Below, piece by piece: positions 34,106 through 42,552 of a stretch of DNA of 64,000 nt. Location: the NCBI RefSeq assembly GCF_000372745.1, contig NZ_KB889561.1:124811-188810 (forward strand), in the 5' to 3' direction. The DNA comes from Embleya scabrispora DSM 41855. GTDB taxonomy: Bacteria > Actinomycetota > Actinomycetes > Streptomycetales > Streptomycetaceae. The notes under the pieces are model-generated. The model saw nothing but the letters and a program-made list of their open reading frames with translations. It was not told where the DNA came from and did no database searches. Every line of letters starts with the position of its first letter. Position 1 is the stretch's first letter. Position numbers and translations under genes: made by a program.

Positions 34106-34238
34106 CCGGCCCTTGCGAACCGCCGACCGGCCGTCCCGCACCCCCGGGCATCGAGGCCCTGCCCCGTTTGCCCCGGCCTGCGGGGAGGTGAACCATGGAA
34201 TCAGGATCGTCGCACCCGCACGGATCTGGAGCCGGACG

Positions 34239-35573
34239 ATGTCTGGTCCTTTTCAGCAGTTCCCACTCGACGGGGGCTCGACAGCGGACCTGTATCTGCT
34301 CCGCTACGACCAGGACGGTGGGCTGCGCAGTCCCCTCGCCGAGCAGGAGATCAAGGACCGGCTCGCCGGGGTCGGCGACGTCTTCCTGTTCTCCCACGGC
34401 TGGAACAACGTCTTCGCGCAGGCCCTGGATCGATATCGCGGTTTCATCGGCGGTTTCATCGCTCAGCGCCAACAGTTCGCGGTTCCGGTTCCACCGGACT
34501 ACAAGCCGCTGCTGATCGGCGTCGTCTGGCCCTCGACGAGTTTCCTCATGCCGTGGGAGGCGGGCCCGAAGATCGCGGCCGATCCGGAACCGGACGGGCC
34601 CCGGGCACGCCAGGTGGAGGAGATGCTCGGCCTGGTCACCGGGTCCCTCGGGGCCGAGACGGACCCGGAGTTCGTCGAGTTGGTGGACGGCCGCTCGGTG
34701 ATCGACGCCGATGCCGCGCTGCGGGCGGCGGAGATCGTGCTCGGCGCGCTGCGGGCCGGGCCCGACCCGGACGACGGGTCGCCGCCGCCCACCGCCGAGG
34801 AATTCCTCACCGTCTGGGCGGCATTGGACGGCGGCGGAGTGGCGGCCGCACCCGCCGACCCGGACGACTTCGGCGTCGCGCGCGGTGCGTCCTCCGGTCT
34901 GCTGGCCGCAGGTGGGGGATTCGATCCGCGCAACCTGTTGCGTGCGGCCACCGTGTGGAAGATGAAGGCACGCGCGGGTGAGGTGGGAAGCAACGGGGTG
35001 GGTCCGCTCGTGGCGCACATCCTGCGCGAGAGCGGGGTCCGACTGCATCTGGTCGGCCATTCCTTCGGCGCGAAGGTGTTGTTGTCCGCGCTCGCGGTCG
35101 CGGCCCCGAGCCGTCCCGCCCGGTCGATGTTGCTGTTGCAGGCCGCCGTCAACCGCTGGTGTTTCGCGGCGGACGTCGCCGGCACCGGACGCCCCGGCGG
35201 CTACCACGCGGTCTTGGATCTGGTGGACAGGCCGTTGCTGACCACGTTCTCCGCGTTCGACGAACCGCTGACCAAGGTGTTCCACCTCGCGATGCGCGGA
35301 AGTCAACTGGGCGAACCGGGCGTCGCCGCGTTCGGCGATCCCGAACTGTACGGTGCGCTGGGCGGATTCGGGCCCGCCGGCGTGGAGGGGATCTCCGCCC
35401 GTCGACCCGCGGCCGTACCCGGTCGAGAACGCTACGACCTCGGCGGCGCGTTGCGCGTGATCGCCGTGGACGGCGGGGTCGAGATCGACGGAAAGCCGGC
35501 CGTCGCGGGACACGGCGAGATCAGCAACCCCGCGACGTGGTGGGCCATGCACGCACTCGTGCGGCCCGACTGA
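34239..35573 (+). CDS. Alpha/beta hydrolase of unknown substrate, first gene of the CHAT island
   Basis: A 444-residue hydrolase. FLFSHGWNNVF (residues 49-59) is the oxyanion strand and Ser275 in HLVGHSFGAKV the nucleophile. A long insert (residues 110-250) separates them, giving an unusual lid; a catalytic His may lie near the C-terminal GHGEISNPATWW. Such folds include lipases and esterases, but the family is not one I recognise. The start is uncertain: ATG 34239 has GGAG seven bases upstream; an in-frame GTG exists at 34188; and the best Shine-Dalgarno (GGGGAGG) serves an out-of-frame ATG at 34195. No signal peptide. Followed 110 bp later by three caspase-like genes. Confidence 0.75.
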   Translation: MSGPFQQFPLDGGSTADLYLLRYDQDGGLRSPLAEQEIKDRLAGVGDVFLFSHGWNNVFAQALDRYRGFIGGFIAQRQQFAVPVPPDYKPLLIGVVWPSTSFLMPWEAGPKIAADPEPDGPRARQVEEMLGLVTGSLGAETDPEFVELVDGRSVIDADAALRAAEIVLGALRAGPDPDDGSPPPTAEEFLTVWAALDGGGVAAAPADPDDFGVARGASSGLLAAGGGFDPRNLLRAATVWKMKARAGEVGSNGVGPLVAHILRESGVRLHLVGHSFGAKVLLSALAVAAPSRPARSMLLLQAAVNRWCFAADVAGTGRPGGYHAVLDLVDRPLLTTFSAFDEPLTKVFHLAMRGSQLGEPGVAAFGDPELYGALGGFGPAGVEGISARRPAAVPGRERYDLGGALRVIAVDGGVEIDGKPAVAGHGEISNPATWWAMHALVRPD

Positions 35574-35683
35574 GGCCCGGCCGGCGCACCGGCCGACCCG
35601 ATACGCCGCCCGACGCGGGCGGGGAGGCGGACGTGGGCGGCCGAGAACGGGCGGCCCGAGCGGCCCGAGACGAAGGAGTCGTG

Positions 35684-37132
35684 ATGGCCGAGGCTCTCAT
35701 CGAGAGATGGCGCCTGGCGGTGCTGCGGGTGCGGCTCGACCTGGCACGGTCGTCGCCGGTGGCCGTGGTCGAACTCGTCGGTTATCCGGCGAAGGGTGCG
35801 ACGACGTACTGGCGGGCCGAATTCGACTACGCCGCCTTCGGGCTCGCCGAGGGCACGGAGCCGCCGACCGGGCTGCGGGTGCCCCGCGACTTGGTCGAAG
35901 GCGTCACGAGCTGCCTGATCGCGGACTTCACGGGGGATACCGCGCTGTGGTTGCGGCTGGTCCCGCCCTATGGCCACCTGGGCGGGGTGCCGTGGGAGAG
36001 CGCACTGGTCCCCGCCACCGGTCGCCCGCTCCTGCGGGTTCCCGATCGGCTGCCGCCGGGATCGGACCCGGGTCGGGTGTGGACCGTGGCCGTCGCCGTG
36101 TCCGCGGCGCCGAACGCGGCCTGGGTCGCCGGATACCTGTCGTCGTTCATCTCCTCCCTGCGCACCTCCGTCGCGGGTGAGGTGGATGTGCACGTGTTCA
36201 CCGACCGGGGCGCCGAACAGGCGCTGCGGGCGCTGTCGCACGAGGGTCCGGACGAACCGCGTGTGCATCTGCACGACCCCGGCGACGCCGCACTGCCGGC
36301 CCGGTCGGGGTCGCCGCGCCGGCGCCAGGACGCCGACGCGCGCCCCGCACCGGGCCCGCTGCTGTGGGGCGACTGGATCACCGCGGGGCTCGACGGCCGG
36401 GCGGTGCGGGCGCTGCACATCGTCACGGAGGGCGCCTTCGAGGGCAACCGCCCGGTCCTGTCGGTGAGTCCCGACCCCGCGGCTCCGACCCACCGATCCG
36501 ATCGCGCGTACGTGACCTCGGATCGGGTGCGGCGCCTCGCCGACCGCGTCGGCGCGTCCGTGCTGTCCTTCGGATCGCCACCGGACAATCCGTGCGACTC
36601 GGCCATCCGGATCATGGCCGACCACGTCGGTCTGCGGCGTGCCGGGCCGACGTTCTACACCGCGTTGCCACTGGATCCCGCCGGCTACGCGTTGGCCCGG
36701 GCACACGCGTTCGTCGCCGGCGCCCCGGGTTCGGTGGCGATCCCGCGCGACCCCTCGCTGTTCGCGTACCTGCAGCCCGAGTTCGTACAGGCCGCGCTCC
36801 GGGACCCCTGGCCCGATCCGGACCGGCCCGGGCAGACCTGGCTCAGTGGGCGAGCGGCGATCGGGGAATCGGCGACCAGCGGCGAGATCCTGCCGAACGC
36901 CCTCGATGTGGCCGGCGGCGAAGAGATCACCGCGCGCTACGCGAACGCCGAGTCGGTGCCGATGTGGGTTGCCTCGTCCACGCGTTACATCGAGAACCAG
37001 GTGGCCTCGCTGGTACGGACCGCGGGCGTTCCGGGCGAGACCCCGGCTGCCAAGCAGGCCTACGACCTCGGGGTGGGGCAGGCCATCGCCGAACTGCGCG
37101 CTCTGGTCGACCGGCGGATGCGGGAGTCGTGA
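35684..37132 (+). CDS. CHAT-like protein with lost catalytic dyad
   Basis: A 482-residue protein resembling the next gene product: an LVPPYGHLGGVPWESALVPA stretch corresponds to the CHAT LPWE motif, and ALHIVTEGAFEGN aligns with VHLLCHGGAVGG of the neighbour, with Glu249 where the catalytic His should be. The following SVLSFGSPPDN aligns with VVLGACQTAQT, with no Cys at the catalytic place. I therefore read it as a non-catalytic CHAT (caspase-like) domain, perhaps a regulator, scaffold or decoy of the active ones. GAAGGAG lies five bases before ATG 35684. Its stop overlaps the next start (TGATG). The alignment was made by eye. Confidence 0.68.
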   Translation: MAEALIERWRLAVLRVRLDLARSSPVAVVELVGYPAKGATTYWRAEFDYAAFGLAEGTEPPTGLRVPRDLVEGVTSCLIADFTGDTALWLRLVPPYGHLGGVPWESALVPATGRPLLRVPDRLPPGSDPGRVWTVAVAVSAAPNAAWVAGYLSSFISSLRTSVAGEVDVHVFTDRGAEQALRALSHEGPDEPRVHLHDPGDAALPARSGSPRRRQDADARPAPGPLLWGDWITAGLDGRAVRALHIVTEGAFEGNRPVLSVSPDPAAPTHRSDRAYVTSDRVRRLADRVGASVLSFGSPPDNPCDSAIRIMADHVGLRRAGPTFYTALPLDPAGYALARAHAFVAGAPGSVAIPRDPSLFAYLQPEFVQAALRDPWPDPDRPGQTWLSGRAAIGESATSGEILPNALDVAGGEEITARYANAESVPMWVASSTRYIENQVASLVRTAGVPGETPAAKQAYDLGVGQAIAELRALVDRRMRES

Positions 37133-38409
37133 TGCGTATCGTCCTGGGCTTCGAGCCGTTCGGGGACCGCACAGTGCTCAAATTGCGCGAGGCGCCCGCC
37201 AACATCCCGGGGTTGGGCACCAACGAACTCACCGACGTCACCGACCCCGGAGGCACGATCGCCTCGCGCGGCGAGGCCCTGCTGGAGCGGCTGTGCCGGC
37301 ATCCGGCGGTGAGCCTGGGGCTGAACGTCGCGCTCGCCCAGCCGCCGGTCGCCGGACCGGAACCGCTGTACCTGCACATGGTCTCGAACCAGGCCGATCA
37401 GCTTCCCTGGGAGCAACTGCGCTCCGTCCCCCAGGGATTCATCGCCCTGGACGCCCGCTGGCCGATCGCCCGCATCGCCGCCATCCGCAGCCCGGTCGAT
37501 CGCCGCACGTTCACCCCACCGTTGACCATCGTCGCCGTGCTGTCCGCGGCCCTGCGCAGCGGCATGCCGCAATTCCAGGCACTGCTGGCCGCCACCGCGT
37601 TGCCCGATGCCCGGGCGGTCGGCACGCGGCTGCACGTGATCAGCGCCGAACAGGCCGTACTCGATGCCGTCGCGGCCACCGGACGATCCGACGTCAGCGC
37701 CGAAACGATCCCCGCGAACGCGCCCGACCTGGCCAAGCGCATCACCGCGGCCCGGCCGCACATCGTGCACCTGCTGTGTCACGGTGGGGCGGTCGGCGGT
37801 GTCCGAACACTGGCCTTCGCGCACACCGCCGACGTCGACGCGCGCGAACCCGTCGGCTCCGTACAACTGAAGCTGCCCGATCTGGTGGTCGCGCTGAACC
37901 CGTGCGCACCCTGGCTGGTGGTCCTCGGTGCCTGCCAGACGGCACAGACCTCGGACACGCTCTCACTCGCCCACGAACTCGTCTCGCAGGGGTTGCCCGC
38001 CGTCGCGGGCATGCGCAGGCTGATCGACCTCAACGACACGGACCGGTTCTGCGCCGCGCTGTATCCGGAAGTGCTCGCCACCGTCCGCATCGCCGTCAAG
38101 GACGCCGGAGAGCACGAGATCGATTGGGTCACGACCTTCACCGCGCCGCGCCAGGCGATGGCGCAGGCCGATCCGTCGCAGACCGACTCGTGGTCGGATC
38201 CCGTGCTCTACGTGCAGGACGAACCGCTGCGGATCACGTCGAGTTCCGTCGTGGGTTTGCCCGACACAGCGAATCTGCAGGGGCAGCTCGACACCTACGA
38301 GCGGTTCCGCGCGACGCTCGATCCGATCACCGTCGACCGGACCCTGCTGGACCGGGTCGACGCCCTGATCGCCGACCTGCGGGCCCGATTGGCGGGTGAG
38401 GGTCCATGA
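37132..38409 (+). CDS. CHAT-domain (caspase-like) cysteine protease
   Basis: A 425-residue protein whose C-terminal half is a CHAT domain: LPWEQLRSV (residues 91-99), catalytic His217 in PHIVHLLCHGG and catalytic Cys268 in APWLVVLGACQTAQT, followed by LAHELVSQGLPAVAGMR, the usual helix after the Cys. CHAT proteases are clan CD peptidases that cut selected protein partners; in bacteria several act in anti-phage or cell-death pathways, for example activating gasdermin or effectors. No TPR repeats are attached, unlike Craspase-type proteins. Coupled to both neighbours by four-base or shorter overlaps. Target unknown. Confidence 0.82.
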   Translation: MRIVLGFEPFGDRTVLKLREAPANIPGLGTNELTDVTDPGGTIASRGEALLERLCRHPAVSLGLNVALAQPPVAGPEPLYLHMVSNQADQLPWEQLRSVPQGFIALDARWPIARIAAIRSPVDRRTFTPPLTIVAVLSAALRSGMPQFQALLAATALPDARAVGTRLHVISAEQAVLDAVAATGRSDVSAETIPANAPDLAKRITAARPHIVHLLCHGGAVGGVRTLAFAHTADVDAREPVGSVQLKLPDLVVALNPCAPWLVVLGACQTAQTSDTLSLAHELVSQGLPAVAGMRRLIDLNDTDRFCAALYPEVLATVRIAVKDAGEHEIDWVTTFTAPRQAMAQADPSQTDSWSDPVLYVQDEPLRITSSSVVGLPDTANLQGQLDTYERFRATLDPITVDRTLLDRVDALIADLRARLAGEGP

Positions 38410-39809
38410 CTCTGCCCGCGGACATACAGCTCAACGCCTGGACCGGGGACGAGGTCGCGCGGGCCACGACGATGGACGACGCGGCGCGCTGGGGTGCCGG
38501 CACACGCGGGATCCCGCGCTCCCAGGCCGTACTCCCCTTCGGCCCGCCGGCCGACCCGCGCGACTGGCGTTCGGCCGACGTCGGCTACGGGGTCCTGCTG
38601 CCGGACGGCACCGATCCGAATCCGTCCGACGCCGCGAAGGCGGCCGGCGAGGACGCCGCCGCACCGGTACGCGAACTGCTGGCGGCACGGCCGGACACCG
38701 TGGTGCTGCGCTGGAGCCCGGACCTGCCCGATCACCTCCTGCGCAGGTACTTCGCCGATGGCCCGCCCCAGGAGCCGGCCATCGGGTTGTCCGAGTTCGG
38801 GATCGGCCGGGGCAGGCTCCCCAAGTACGTGTCGATCGTCGGCGGCCCCGAGGTGATCCCCTGGTCCGTGCAGTACGCCCTGGGCACCCGGCACCTGGTC
38901 GGGCGCATCCCCCTGTCCGGGGAGCCGCTCGCCCGCTACGTGCACGCGCTGCTGGCGAACTGGAGCGACGCGCGGGCCCGTACGGACCGGGCGCTGACCT
39001 GGACGGTCGACCACGGTCCCACGGACATCACCGCGCTGATGCGCGCGGTGATCGCCGCACCCCTGGCCGAGCGCCTCACGCCGCCCCCACTCGCGCAGTT
39101 CCGCGATCTCAGGGCGGCCGAGGCCACCGGCGCGGCGCTGCTGGGCGCCTTGACCGAGATCAGCCCCGGACTGCTCGCGACGTCCAGCCACGGCCGCACC
39201 GGACCGCTGGGGAACCCGGCCGAGATGAGGGCCACGCTCGGACTTCCGGTCGACGACACGCACACCACCGTGCCGCTGGGCACGCTGTGCGACGCGATGC
39301 CCGGTGGTTGCGTCTGGTACGCCCAGGCGTGCTGCTCCGCCGGTGCCGCCGGCGAGAGCTTCTACGCGGGACTGCTTCCGGTCGGCAGTTCCGCCTTCGG
39401 CGCGGTCGAGGCCGTCGCGGGGCTGGGCACGATGGTGGCACCCGCGGCACTGGAACTGCTCGGTCGGGAGAACCCGGTGCGGGCCGTGCTCGGTCACGTC
39501 GAGCCCACCTTCAATTGGACCCTGCAGGTCGACGACACCGGACAGGGGCTCGGCGGGCGCCTCGTCTCGGCCCTGTCCACGCATCTGTACGCGGGCGAGC
39601 CGCTGGGCTTGGCCCTGGCCGAATACCGCTCCGACGTGGGCGAGTTGCACACCCGGTGGGCCCGGCTGCGGGAGGCGTTGGCGGGCGGCGACACATCGGT
39701 CCGGGAGACGTTGACCAGGTTGCGCGTCTCGGCGCTGGACCGACAGAGCCTGGTGTTGCTGGGCGACCCGACGGTGGCGCTGCCCGCGTTGGGCCGCGCC
39801 GGGCCGTGA
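38406..39809 (+). CDS. Second caspase-like (clan CD) protease
   Basis: A 467-residue protein with a plausible His-Cys dyad: His262 in GLLATSSHGRTGPLG and Cys309 in CVWYAQACCSAG, about 47 residues apart as in CHAT and caspase families. The end, SLVLLGDPTVALPALG, resembles the conserved LGDPT close of gingipain-like and caspase-like bacterial domains. The N-terminal 240 residues are unlike known domains and contain RLPKYVSIVGGPEVIPWSVQYAL, again typical of C25/CHAT-like peptidases. ATGA overlap with the preceding gene shows an operon of the hydrolase (110 bp upstream) and three caspase-like genes. Substrate unknown. Confidence 0.75.
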   Translation: MTLPADIQLNAWTGDEVARATTMDDAARWGAGTRGIPRSQAVLPFGPPADPRDWRSADVGYGVLLPDGTDPNPSDAAKAAGEDAAAPVRELLAARPDTVVLRWSPDLPDHLLRRYFADGPPQEPAIGLSEFGIGRGRLPKYVSIVGGPEVIPWSVQYALGTRHLVGRIPLSGEPLARYVHALLANWSDARARTDRALTWTVDHGPTDITALMRAVIAAPLAERLTPPPLAQFRDLRAAEATGAALLGALTEISPGLLATSSHGRTGPLGNPAEMRATLGLPVDDTHTTVPLGTLCDAMPGGCVWYAQACCSAGAAGESFYAGLLPVGSSAFGAVEAVAGLGTMVAPAALELLGRENPVRAVLGHVEPTFNWTLQVDDTGQGLGGRLVSALSTHLYAGEPLGLALAEYRSDVGELHTRWARLREALAGGDTSVRETLTRLRVSALDRQSLVLLGDPTVALPALGRAGP

Positions 39810-39859
39810 CGCGTGCTGCCCGACGGGCGCGGCGGCGGCTCGGACGGGGCGCGGCCGGC

Positions 39860-41008
39860 TCAGCCCGGTTGGCCCGAGGGGTTGCGTGTCGTCTTGGCGG
39901 GGTTCGTCGTCGGGCCGCCGACGGAGTTGAGGACCAACTGGGCCTGACTGTCCACGAAGCGGGTGAACAACTGCTGCGCGTAGCCGAAGATGACCGCCCA
40001 GGCGATGATCTGCGCGGAAGAGTCGAGCGCGCTCAGGCCGGGAATGAAGTCGCCGCGCATGAGCAACAGGCCCAGGAGGGCGGTGAGCGCGCCGGTGGGC
40101 AACTTGAGCAGGGCCAGCGCGACAGGCACGTTGTACGGCGTCGAGGTTCCGTGGATCCGGCGCAGCGACGCGGCGGCGGCCACGGCGGCGGCGACCAGGC
40201 CGACCAGCTCGACCACCGGATAGTCCCACTTGGAGGCGACGTCCGCGTACATCTCGTCCAGGCTTTGCCCGGCGATCCGGTCGCGGTTCGCCGCGGAGCC
40301 GGTACCGGCGGTGGCGGTGGCGCAGACGATGCCCATGCCCGGGGGGTTGAAGCACAGCGGCACCGTCCCGGGCGAGGCGGCGCCGGCCATGGCGATCAGG
40401 GCGGCGATGATCGCGAGCGCCGCGGTGACGCCGAAGACGATGTGCGCGAAACTGCGGACCCTGAGCTTCTCCTTCAGATGCACCTGATGGGCCACGGTCG
40501 AGGCATCGATCAGGACTTCGCGCTGCTTTTCGGTCAGTGTGTCGCCCCCGCGAACGGAGAGCGCCATTTCGTCCACGCGGGCGCGGCGTTCGTCGCCGAG
40601 TGGCAGGTGCTCCTTGATGAAGGCCACGATGCCGGGAAGGTGTGCGGTGATGTCTTCCAGCGTCAGGAGCCGCAGCAGAATCACGTAGGCGAGGTCCAGT
40701 TGCGTCTGGGCGACCGCGATGTGTGCGGCGGGGCGGCCGTGTTCGTGCCCCAGCGCTCTCTTCGCCTCGTCGAGCGACTCGAGGGCCTGGTCGGCCAGGA
40801 CCTGATCGCCCGCGGTGAGCGGACCCGGAGTGGTCTTGCTCTTGAGGAGTGCCTCGAGTTCGATGACGCGAGAGCGCAGTCCTTCGCGCAGTTCCCACTG
40901 TCCGCGTTCGTGCCGTCGGAGGTTGCGGGCCTGCGAGCGCCCGTATCGCCGGGAACTGCCCGGGGGCGGCGGCGGGAGCCGCTCCGGGGGTGTCGGGTTT
41001 GACTCCAT
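39860..41008 (-). CDS. Coiled-coil membrane protein with about four transmembrane helices
   Basis: A 382-residue protein of no known family. The first 30 residues are Pro/Arg-rich, residues 40-190 are charged helices (QWELREGLRSRVIELEALLKS; LEDITAHLPGIVAFIKEHL; LTEKQREVLIDASTVAHQVHLKEKL) likely forming a cytoplasmic coiled coil. Hydrophobic stretches follow: FGVTAALAIIAALIAMAGAA, VVELVGLVAAAVAAAASL, ALALLKLPTGALTALLGLLL and AQIIAWAVIFGYAQQL. It is encoded opposite to the island genes, convergent with the second caspase-like gene (50 bp) and divergent from the DUF2278 gene. Its position suggests a membrane target or effector of the system; this is inference. Confidence 0.72.
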   Translation of the reverse strand: MESNPTPPERLPPPPPGSSRRYGRSQARNLRRHERGQWELREGLRSRVIELEALLKSKTTPGPLTAGDQVLADQALESLDEAKRALGHEHGRPAAHIAVAQTQLDLAYVILLRLLTLEDITAHLPGIVAFIKEHLPLGDERRARVDEMALSVRGGDTLTEKQREVLIDASTVAHQVHLKEKLRVRSFAHIVFGVTAALAIIAALIAMAGAASPGTVPLCFNPPGMGIVCATATAGTGSAANRDRIAGQSLDEMYADVASKWDYPVVELVGLVAAAVAAAASLRRIHGTSTPYNVPVALALLKLPTGALTALLGLLLMRGDFIPGLSALDSSAQIIAWAVIFGYAQQLFTRFVDSQAQLVLNSVGGPTTNPAKTTRNPSGQPG

Positions 41009-41274
41009 GTATTCGACTATGAACGACGGGCCGGACGAATTCGTGCGTGATCGGCTTCTTCGGGTCCGGCATCACCCCGATGGACGCGCTCGGAGGGCCC
41101 ACCGTGCCGTTGCTCCGGTGGTACGCGAGTGCCCTGCGTCCTCCGTCGTTCTCGGGCGGGCGATCGGATGCCGGTCGTGCTCCCCGGTGTGTCGCACCCG
41201 ATTCCGCCGTGTTCGCCCTCCACGATGGCCAGGGCCGCCCGGCGCGGGACCGGGCCCGGTGGGAAGGGATGCCC
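41009..41274. other. Divergent promoter region inside the CHAT island
   Basis: 266 bp between the membrane-protein gene and the DUF2278-lamin-tail gene. AT-richer at 41008-41055 than its surroundings. I see no clear promoter boxes. GGGAAGGG (41261-41268) is the ribosome site of the plus-strand gene. Confidence 0.4.
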
Positions 41275-42279
41275 ATGCCGCTGAGGGACTACGGAGTTCT
41301 GGCCGCGCGAGCGGTGGCGCGTGTACGCGAAGGCGCCGCCGGCACTCCGCACTACCAGATCCATCTGGCCGACGACGCCGGCACCGCGTACCGTGCGGCG
41401 ATCAACGTGCTGTCCAAGGAACCGCCTTCCGAGTTGCTGTTCGTGGTGGTGGAGGACTTCCGCCACCCGATCACCGACGCCCTGCCGGCCGCGGGCAGCG
41501 GATGGACCGCGCTCGCGTCGCAGCCCGGCGGCGCCGCGCTCGACTACATCCGCGCCAACCTCTTCGACCCGGCGACCGCGCGGCCGCTGCCCCCGGACCT
41601 GCCCGGCGCGGACAACGATCTGGCCGACCTGCTCGATCACTACGTGCAACGAGCGATCGGCGACCCGGCGGCCGCGCTGTACCTGTTCGGCCAGCGCTTC
41701 GGCCCCGAACCCGCCGAGCCGGACAAGGTGTTCGGCTTCCTGCCCGGCAACGGCGTGCACGACGTGCACATGAATCAGGGCAACAGTGAGGAGTTCCGCA
41801 GGGACGACGGTGTCTGGCAGGACGGCGGCCTGCTCATCCGCCTGCCGGACGGCCGCTGGGTGGCCGTCTTCCTGGCCTTCCAGTCCCAGGTGTGGCACAC
41901 CGACGACACCACCGGCCACGCCCTCGACACCGCGCCGCCCCTGCCGGGCTCCGGCGAGGAGCCGATGCGGATCGTCGCGGCGCTGGTCAACCCGCCGGGC
42001 CCCGCTCCCGAGGCGGAGACCGTCACTGTGCTCAACGCCTCCCCCGAACCGATCGCGCTCGATGGGTGGCGGCTCGTGGACCGCAACAAGACCGCGCTGC
42101 CGCTCCCCGCGACGACGGTGGCGCCCGGTGCCGTTCTGGTGGTGCCCGGTAACCCGACGTTCCAACTCGGGAACCGCGGCGGCGCGATCACCCTGCTCGA
42201 TCCGGCCGGGCTCAAGGTGCACGGTGTCACGTATACCGCGGCCCAGGCGCGGCGTGAGGGTTGGACGATCGTGTTCTGA
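41275..42279 (+). CDS. DUF2278 (YukJ-like) protein fused to a lamin-tail domain
   Basis: A 334-residue two-domain protein. Residues 1-215 match DUF2278: MPLRDYGVLAARAVARVREG, HYQIHLADDAGTAYRAAINVLS, then LPGNGVHDVHMNQGN and DGGLLIRLPDGRWVAVFLAFQSQVWHTDD. From about residue 230 the sequence reads as a lamin-tail (LTD) Ig-like domain: RIVAALVNPPGPAPEAETVTVLNASPEPIALDGWRLVD...LPATTVAPGAVLVVPG. LTDs often bind surfaces or nucleic-acid-processing partners; DUF2278 has no settled function. ATG 41275 is favoured over 41269 by Shine-Dalgarno spacing. A hairpin at 42368-42402 follows. Confidence 0.8.
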   Translation: MPLRDYGVLAARAVARVREGAAGTPHYQIHLADDAGTAYRAAINVLSKEPPSELLFVVVEDFRHPITDALPAAGSGWTALASQPGGAALDYIRANLFDPATARPLPPDLPGADNDLADLLDHYVQRAIGDPAAALYLFGQRFGPEPAEPDKVFGFLPGNGVHDVHMNQGNSEEFRRDDGVWQDGGLLIRLPDGRWVAVFLAFQSQVWHTDDTTGHALDTAPPLPGSGEEPMRIVAALVNPPGPAPEAETVTVLNASPEPIALDGWRLVDRNKTALPLPATTVAPGAVLVVPGNPTFQLGNRGGAITLLDPAGLKVHGVTYTAAQARREGWTIVF

Positions 42280-42367
42280 CGGTTGCCCGATCTTCTTCCG
42301 ATCGGTATGCGCGGGTGCGATCGGCACCGGCGCGTTCCATCGGCTCCGACGGATCGAATCGGCACTT

Positions 42368-42402
42368 GCGCGGGGGCTGCGCGGCGCGCGTCGCCCCCGC
42401 GC
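42368..42402 (+). terminator. Hairpin after the DUF2278-lamin-tail gene
   Basis: Arms GCGCGGGGGC (42368-42377) and GCCCCCGCGC (42393-42402) pair exactly with a 15-nt loop. It suggests that the two large downstream genes have their own promoter. Confidence 0.6.
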
Positions 42403-42552
42403 GGCACGCCCGGCGCCGTCGGTGGCACGTTCGGGCCAAAAGGTGCGTGCGGGGGCGGTGTTTGTCACGCTGGAGGCAGGTCACGTGCCCCGCCGTGGCC
42501 GGACGGTCGGCGAGGTGCGTACCCCGGCCAGTCGACCGGAAGGCGGGCACCC

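Noticed and set aside
31012-34191. 1059-residue plus-strand frame overlapping the LuxR-type gene
   Set aside because: Second frame of the same strand; the LuxR frame has Walker and helix-turn-helix motifs, this one is Arg/Gly-rich.
34195-34515. 106-codon ORF with strong Shine-Dalgarno
   Set aside because: Ser/Arg/Thr-rich shadow of the hydrolase; kept only as a start-site oddity, not as a gene.
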